From the NCBI GenBank assembly GCA_902578445.1, contig CACHDC010000009.1:1-45852 (forward strand): 45,852 nucleotides of DNA, given 5' to 3'. Position numbers and translations under genes: made by a program. Below, piece by piece: positions 44,468-45,852 of the stretch (position 1 is the stretch's first letter; every line of letters starts with the position of its first letter). The notes below the pieces were generated by a model that saw only the letters and a program-made list of their open reading frames with translations, was not told where the DNA came from and searched no databases. Source of the stretch: an uncultured Synechococcaceae cyanobacterium. Its GTDB lineage: Bacteria; Cyanobacteriota; Cyanobacteriia; PCC-6307; Cyanobiaceae.

Positions 44468-45142
44468 TTAAATTTTATTTGGTAAAAAATCTTTTTGACT
44501 TGTGAGTATTCTATCGATAACTCCATAATCCAAAGCTTCTTGGGGGTTAAGATAACTCATCCTGTCAGAGTCTTTTGAGAGTTCTTCGATAGTCTTTCCA
44601 GTATTACGAGATAGAATCTCCAGCATTGATTTTTTATTTTTCAAAACTTCCTCAGCTCTTATTTGGATATCAGTTGCTTGGCCTCTTGCACCGCTTATAG
44701 GTTGATGTAAAACAATTGAAGCATGTGGGAGAGCCGCCCTTTGACCTTTAGTGCCAGATGAAAGAATAACTGCAGCTGTCCCCATTGCTTGTCCGATACA
44801 TATTGTGTGTACTGGAGGCTTGATGTAACTTATTGTATCGCAGATAGCGAAAGCTTCTGTTTCAAAACCAACAGCGTCACCTGTGTACCAACTTGTTCCT
44901 GTTGAATTGATGTAGAAATAGATTGGTTTTTCTGGATCCTCAAATTCTAGATAAAGAAGTTGAGCAATGATTAGCTCAGTAACATCCATTCCTAGTTGTC
45001 TTTTAGCATCATCATCTGAAAATAATGGTAAACCAAGATAAACAATTCGCTCTTTAAGTAAAAGAGAGGGAAGATCGGGGGGCGGGGTCCTCATAACGGT
45101 GTTTTCGCCGTAATAAGGAGCAGATACAGTCATTTGTATCAC
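44468..45142 (-). CDS. clpR: Clp protease-like inactive subunit ClpR
   Basis: A ClpP homologue without protease activity. Aligned with the neighbouring ClpP, the nucleophile Ser is Gly121 (QAMGTAA), and the Asp position is Met (SDRMSYL), while His146 (VLHQPISG) remains. It also has the extra segment typical of ClpR around GTSWYTGDAVGFETEA (82-97). The 224 residues include an N-terminal extension. ClpR subunits share a ring with active ClpP3 and are structural. The tandem clpR-clpP order supports this. Confidence 0.95.
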   Translation of the reverse strand: MIQMTVSAPYYGENTVMRTPPPDLPSLLLKERIVYLGLPLFSDDDAKRQLGMDVTELIIAQLLYLEFEDPEKPIYFYINSTGTSWYTGDAVGFETEAFAICDTISYIKPPVHTICIGQAMGTAAVILSSGTKGQRAALPHASIVLHQPISGARGQATDIQIRAEEVLKNKKSMLEILSRNTGKTIEELSKDSDRMSYLNPQEALDYGVIDRILTSQKDFLPNKI

Positions 45143-45173
45143 GAAATTAAGATTGAACTGATTCTAGCTAGAT

Positions 45174-45852
45174 TTAGCCCTGTGTCGCTGGTGATTTAAA
45201 AGATTTGTTTGACTCAGGATTATTTATTAGTTTTCCAAAGACCATTCTTCCAGTAGGAGTTTGTAATGCTCCTGTTATGACAATATCTAATCTGCTTCCT
45301 ACAAAATTCTTTGCCTCATCAATAACAACCATTGTTCCGTCATCTAAATATCCAATACCTTGCATTTTTTCTTTACCTTCTCTGACAATTTTTATGTTAA
45401 GTGATTCTCCTGGTTGTACTTCTGGCCTTAAAGCAATAACCAAATCACTCAAATTCATGACTTTTAATTCTTTAACTTCAGCAATCTGAGAAAGATTATA
45501 ATCAGCTGTAATTAAAGTTCCTGTCATATCCTCAGTAATCTTCAAGAGTTTTTCATCTACTCCATTACCTTCATACTTTGTTGGGTTTATAACAAGTCTT
45601 CTCCCATATAAGTCTCTTAATTCTTTTAATAACTTGAGACCTCTTCTGCCTTTCGATCTTTTTTCATTAATGCTTGAGTCAGCTAAAGTTTGTAATTCGT
45701 CAATTACACTTTGAGCAACAATTAATTGCCCTTCCAATAATCCGCAACTTAATAGGCCATTGATTCTTCCATCAATAATTACACTGGTATCTAGAATTTT
45801 TGGACTTGCAGCAGGGAGGATACCTTCATTAACTAAATATGCATCAGTATTA
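45174..45852 (-). CDS. PIN-TRAM domain protein, YacL-like (partial, N-terminus beyond right edge)
   Basis: The frame is open through the right edge; an apparent start at 45737 is internal. Translating further upstream on the complement gives SPKILDTSVIIDGRINGLLS, the PIN-domain core with the first catalytic Asp, then VIDELQTLADSS, DLYGRRLVINPTKYEG and LLKITEDMTGTLITADYNLS with further acidic residues. A TRAM domain closes the protein (EVQPGESLNIKIVREGKEKM, GYLDDGTMVVIDEAKN, ALQTPTGRMVFGKL). In Firmicutes and cyanobacteria such proteins have an N-terminal membrane region, which would lie outside the window. Probable membrane-tethered RNase; target unknown. Confidence 0.88.
   Translation of the reverse strand, partial: NTDAYLVNEGILPAASPKILDTSVIIDGRINGLLSCGLLEGQLIVAQSVIDELQTLADSSINEKRSKGRRGLKLLKELRDLYGRRLVINPTKYEGNGVDEKLLKITEDMTGTLITADYNLSQIAEVKELKVMNLSDLVIALRPEVQPGESLNIKIVREGKEKMQGIGYLDDGTMVVIDEAKNFVGSRLDIVITGALQTPTGRMVFGKLINNPESNKSFKSPATQG

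Noticed and set aside
45205-45737. 187-residue PIN-TRAM protein starting at 45737 as a complete gene
   Set aside because: The frame continues upstream through the PIN catalytic core to the window edge, so that start is internal and the gene is partial.
1-45852. Genomic island, prophage or CRISPR
   Set aside because: I saw no integrase, phage genes, direct repeat array or composition break; the two tRNA genes have no attached repeat of their 3' ends that I could find by eye.

Overview
The window looks like chromosome of a high-light type Prochlorococcus. The DNA is very AT-rich and genes are dense. It carries kaiB and kaiC without kaiA, a high-light-inducible protein, a plant-type [2Fe-2S] ferredoxin, a photosystem II S4-domain protein, the cyanobacterial sensor kinase NblS/DspA, the ClpP/ClpR pair and several families known only from cyanobacteria (DUF1825, DUF3086, DUF3119, PNPOx Alr4036 type). 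I see no phage, IS element, CRISPR array or integrase; it is mostly core genome.

Layout. 1-6.8 kb: a short-chain dehydrogenase cut by the left edge, a stand-alone NAD+-ligase adenylation domain, a divergent photolyase-like flavoprotein with unusual domain order, DoxX, a 57-residue membrane protein missed by simple ORF calling, a PNPOx-like/DUF1295 pair, tRNA-Val(GAC), and a PSII S4 protein with a membrane partner. 6.9-14 kb: serA, prmA, ferredoxin, a small cysteine-containing protein, a lumenal pentapeptide protein, rnz, a SpoIID-like protein, truB. 14-21 kb: a methyltransferase, rplU-rpmA, kaiB-kaiC, nblS, purD. 21-28 kb: one plus-strand run of purC, an Omp85/BamA protein, lpxC-fabZ-lpxA-lpxB and an exported MsrA, i.e. 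mainly outer-membrane biogenesis. 28-33 kb: pepA, a GIY-YIG protein, a candidate 47-residue ORF plus DUF1825, tyrS, pyrF.

32.9-37.1 kb: a tight minus-strand run of a GPH-family transporter, an MlaE-type lipid permease, DUF3119, DUF3086 and plsY, suggesting a membrane-lipid unit. 37.2-39.3 kb: tRNA-Gly(TCC) and the glycogen debranching enzyme. 39.3-41.7 kb: a long gene-poor leader with a GC-richer foldable patch, HU, four small membrane or secreted proteins and an HLIP. 41.7-45.9 kb: cbiB, ilvC, clpP, clpR and a PIN-TRAM protein cut by the right edge.

The points most worth a second look are the permuted photolyase-like protein and its divergent ligase-like neighbour; the clock locus without kaiA, with an AT-only hairpin between kaiB and kaiC and a short KaiC tail; a tRNA-Val with C instead of U at position 33; a terminator embedded in an opposing coding sequence; the DUF3119/DUF3086 lipid cluster; and the foldable leader before HU. 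No wholly new system is proven; each is stated as a testable inference.
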